From an uncultured Treponema sp. (GTDB lineage: Bacteria > Spirochaetota > Spirochaetia > Treponematales > Treponemataceae): a stretch of DNA of 12,842 bases. The notes under the pieces were generated by a model. It ran no database searches, had not been told where the DNA came from, and saw only the letters and a program-made list of their open reading frames with translations. The stretch spans positions 1 through 12,842 of the forward strand of contig CAMVJE010000040.1 in NCBI GenBank assembly GCA_947167745.1, in the 5' to 3' direction. This document shows, in pieces, positions 11,726 through 12,842 of the stretch (position 1 is the stretch's first letter; each line of letters begins with the position of its first letter). Both the position numbers and the translations under genes were made by a program.

Positions 11726-12607
11726 TTAGTAATAGATAATTTTGTAGTCGCCGAAAGGTGTGTAGCCGCAGTTTGTGTAGACATTTATGGCTGTTGAATT
11801 GGAATTTTTTACGAAAAGAACTACATCTTTTTTGTTTTTCTTAAAGCGGTTTGACAATGTACGCACGAGATAAGTTGCTATTCCCTTGTTGCGGAAAGAA
11901 ATGTCTGTGTAAATTCCTCCAAGCTGAATGCAATTTTCGCCTTCAGCATTGATTGAAGCCTTTGCGATTATCCTGTTATTGTAGCGGACTCCAAAGACAA
12001 TGCCGCTTTGTATATTGCGCCTGAGGAGAATTCGACAATTCTGCTCATTGAAGCTTTCTCTGTCGATTACGACTTCTTCAAGCTCATAGGCCTTTTGAAT
12101 TGGAAGCATTTCATCAAAATCAGAATTCTTGCAGTCAAAAATCTCACAAGAGTTTAAAAAATGCCTTTTTTTGTTGTCTGGCTTTTCAGCGAGCGTCGCT
12201 TCTTCTGCAAGCAAAGCATTGTATTCCATAAGGCTGTATTCGGTTGCAGATTTATTGACCGTTCCGTAGAGTTTCTGAAAAATTTTTGCGATTGCATCCG
12301 TGTATTTTTTTTCGCCGATAATGCTGAAGATTTTTTGAGGCCTGAATTTTTGAAAATAGGCCTCGACAATTCCAAGCACGGTCTCGCTTTCAAGACAATG
12401 GAGAATTTGACCGCTTTCCGAAACCGAAAGAACGCCCCAGATGACATTTCGCTCATCAAGAATATAAAGAATTTTGGTGTCTTTTTTTTGAAAATGAGAG
12501 ACCAGAGCCACGCATTTATGCTCGTTTGCGAGAAGAAAATCTAAAACCTGCTGGCGAACCTGACTAAAACCCAGCCAGTCCCCGTCTAAAAGCTCAAAAA
12601 TCAGCAC
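11726..12607 (-). CDS. GNAT-family N-acetyltransferase with uncharacterised N-terminal half
   Basis: 293 residues. The C-terminal half (about 150-293) has the GNAT fold signals: acetyl-CoA loop RNKGIA (239-244) after IYTDISF, and LFVKNSNSTAINVYTNCGY as the closing motif. The substrate is unknown. The N-terminal half (1-150) is not a recognised domain but looks folded (ALVSHF, ILYILDERNVIWGVLSVS). It may be a degenerate second GNAT repeat, as seen in other two-domain acetyltransferases. The start is GTG at 12607; a stop codon lies three codons upstream and there is no nearby ATG. The nearest Shine-Dalgarno-like AGGAG is more than 20 nt upstream, so initiation is unclear. It is the first gene of the operon. 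Confidence 0.82.
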   Translation of the reverse strand: MLIFELLDGDWLGFSQVRQQVLDFLLANEHKCVALVSHFQKKDTKILYILDERNVIWGVLSVSESGQILHCLESETVLGIVEAYFQKFRPQKIFSIIGEKKYTDAIAKIFQKLYGTVNKSATEYSLMEYNALLAEEATLAEKPDNKKRHFLNSCEIFDCKNSDFDEMLPIQKAYELEEVVIDRESFNEQNCRILLRRNIQSGIVFGVRYNNRIIAKASINAEGENCIQLGGIYTDISFRNKGIATYLVRTLSNRFKKNKKDVVLFVKNSNSTAINVYTNCGYTPFGDYKIIYY

Positions 12608-12672
12608 TTTCTTTTACTATTTATGGTTATCTCCTGCAATCCATTGAGAGCGAATCTTCGGAGATTTCAAAT

Positions 12673-12700
12673 ATTATAACAGATTATGAAAGAATTTGAA
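12673..12700 (-). promoter_or_regulatory. Promoter of the GNAT-Nudix-membrane protein operon
   Basis: The minus strand reads TTCAAA (12700-12695), a 16-nt spacer and a perfect TATAAT (12678-12673). It predicts a leader of about 60 nt. That leader contains ATGGATTGCAGGAGATAA (12643-12626), a five-codon open frame (MDCRR) whose last codons hold AGGAG. Confidence 0.5.
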
Positions 12701-12725
12701 GATTTTATTTGAATATTTGCTGTTT

Positions 12726-12745
12726 TTTCTATATTTTTATAGAAA
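12726..12745 (+). promoter_or_regulatory. Perfect short palindrome upstream of the slyD-like gene
   Basis: TTTCTATA (12726-12733) and TATAGAAA (12738-12745) flank TTTT. It overlaps the AT-rich stretch where the promoter of the downstream gene must lie, so it may be an operator or part of the promoter. AT-rich chance symmetry cannot be excluded. Confidence 0.25.
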
Positions 12746-12773
12746 TCATTTTTTATAACTTATGGAGAATCTT

Positions 12774-12842
12774 ATGGAAATCGCATATCAGAAGATGGTA
12801 AAAATCCATTACACACTCAAAGATGTCGAAGGAAATCAGCTC
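12774..12842 (+). CDS. slyD: SlyD-like FKBP prolyl isomerase, first 23 codons
   Basis: The gene is cut by the window end. The visible residues MEIAYQKMVKIHYTLKDVEGNQL match the start of SlyD-type FKBP peptidyl-prolyl cis-trans isomerases, where V-x-x-HYTLKD-x-x-G is the first strand pair of the FKBP fold. These are cytoplasmic folding helpers. GGAG lies 6 nt before the ATG. Whether the metal-binding C-terminal tail of E. coli SlyD exists cannot be seen. Confidence 0.75.
   Translation, partial: MEIAYQKMVKIHYTLKDVEGNQL

Noticed and set aside
12640..12773. Riboswitch before the slyD-like gene
   Set aside because: Only AT-rich sequence and one short palindrome are seen; no multi-helix fold or known aptamer core.

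Overview
The window looks like chromosomal DNA of a host-associated, pectin-degrading spirochete, most likely a Treponema. This rests on recalled protein resemblance (the patatin-like protein, the pectin-related proteins and the DTW-domain protein), moderate GC, AT-rich promoters, and intergenic DNA full of small hairpins. No marker gene fixes the species, so the genus call is an inference. There is no phage, transposase, CRISPR or plasmid signature. The set is mostly ordinary chromosomal genes, with one accessory pectin locus and unusual repeat DNA at the left end.

Layout. (1) 1-872: the 3' part of folE2 (GTP cyclohydrolase, + strand), carrying an in-frame repeat insertion of about 45 codons. 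Next come a partial copy of its own 3' end, a string of mini-hairpins and a TTAG-rich repeat that runs into the next gene. (2) 873-3716, minus strand: a secreted M15 metallopeptidase with its own promoter, and a two-gene unit of a patatin-like hydrolase and an ABC-transporter ATPase whose ends overlap by 4 nt. (3) 3784-7768, plus strand: the pectin locus. It holds a small secreted protein resembling a pectate-lyase accessory module, a terminator, then a 1041-residue multidomain family 9 pectate lyase (PL9) with a C-terminal membrane anchor and a strong terminator. (4) 7781-8496, plus strand: a DTW-domain tRNA aminocarboxypropyltransferase. (5) 8528-10249, minus strand: an exported two-domain GH3 beta-N-acetylhexosaminidase. 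(6) 10297-10444: tRNA-Cys with promoter and terminator. (7) 10492-10597: a gene-free stretch that can fold into a multi-helix structure. (8) 10607-12607, minus strand: a three-gene operon of GNAT acetyltransferase, zinc-ribbon Nudix hydrolase and a small membrane protein with 24-nt gaps. (9) 12774 to the end: the first 23 codons of a SlyD-like prolyl isomerase.

How they work together. The two pectin proteins plausibly act together on plant or dietary pectin. The M15 peptidase and the GH3 hexosaminidase are both exported and fit peptidoglycan turnover, though they are not adjacent. The other genes are housekeeping.

Two patterns stand out. First, one composite repeat (mini-hairpins plus TTAG units) occurs twice at the left end in opposite orientations: once inside folE2 and once forming the last codons of the M15 gene. 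Second, several genes without a Shine-Dalgarno sequence (M15, patatin, tapT, the GH3 gene) have a -10 box only 5-12 nt before the start codon, suggesting leaderless or nearly leaderless mRNAs, whereas the remaining genes mostly have normal ribosome-binding sites.
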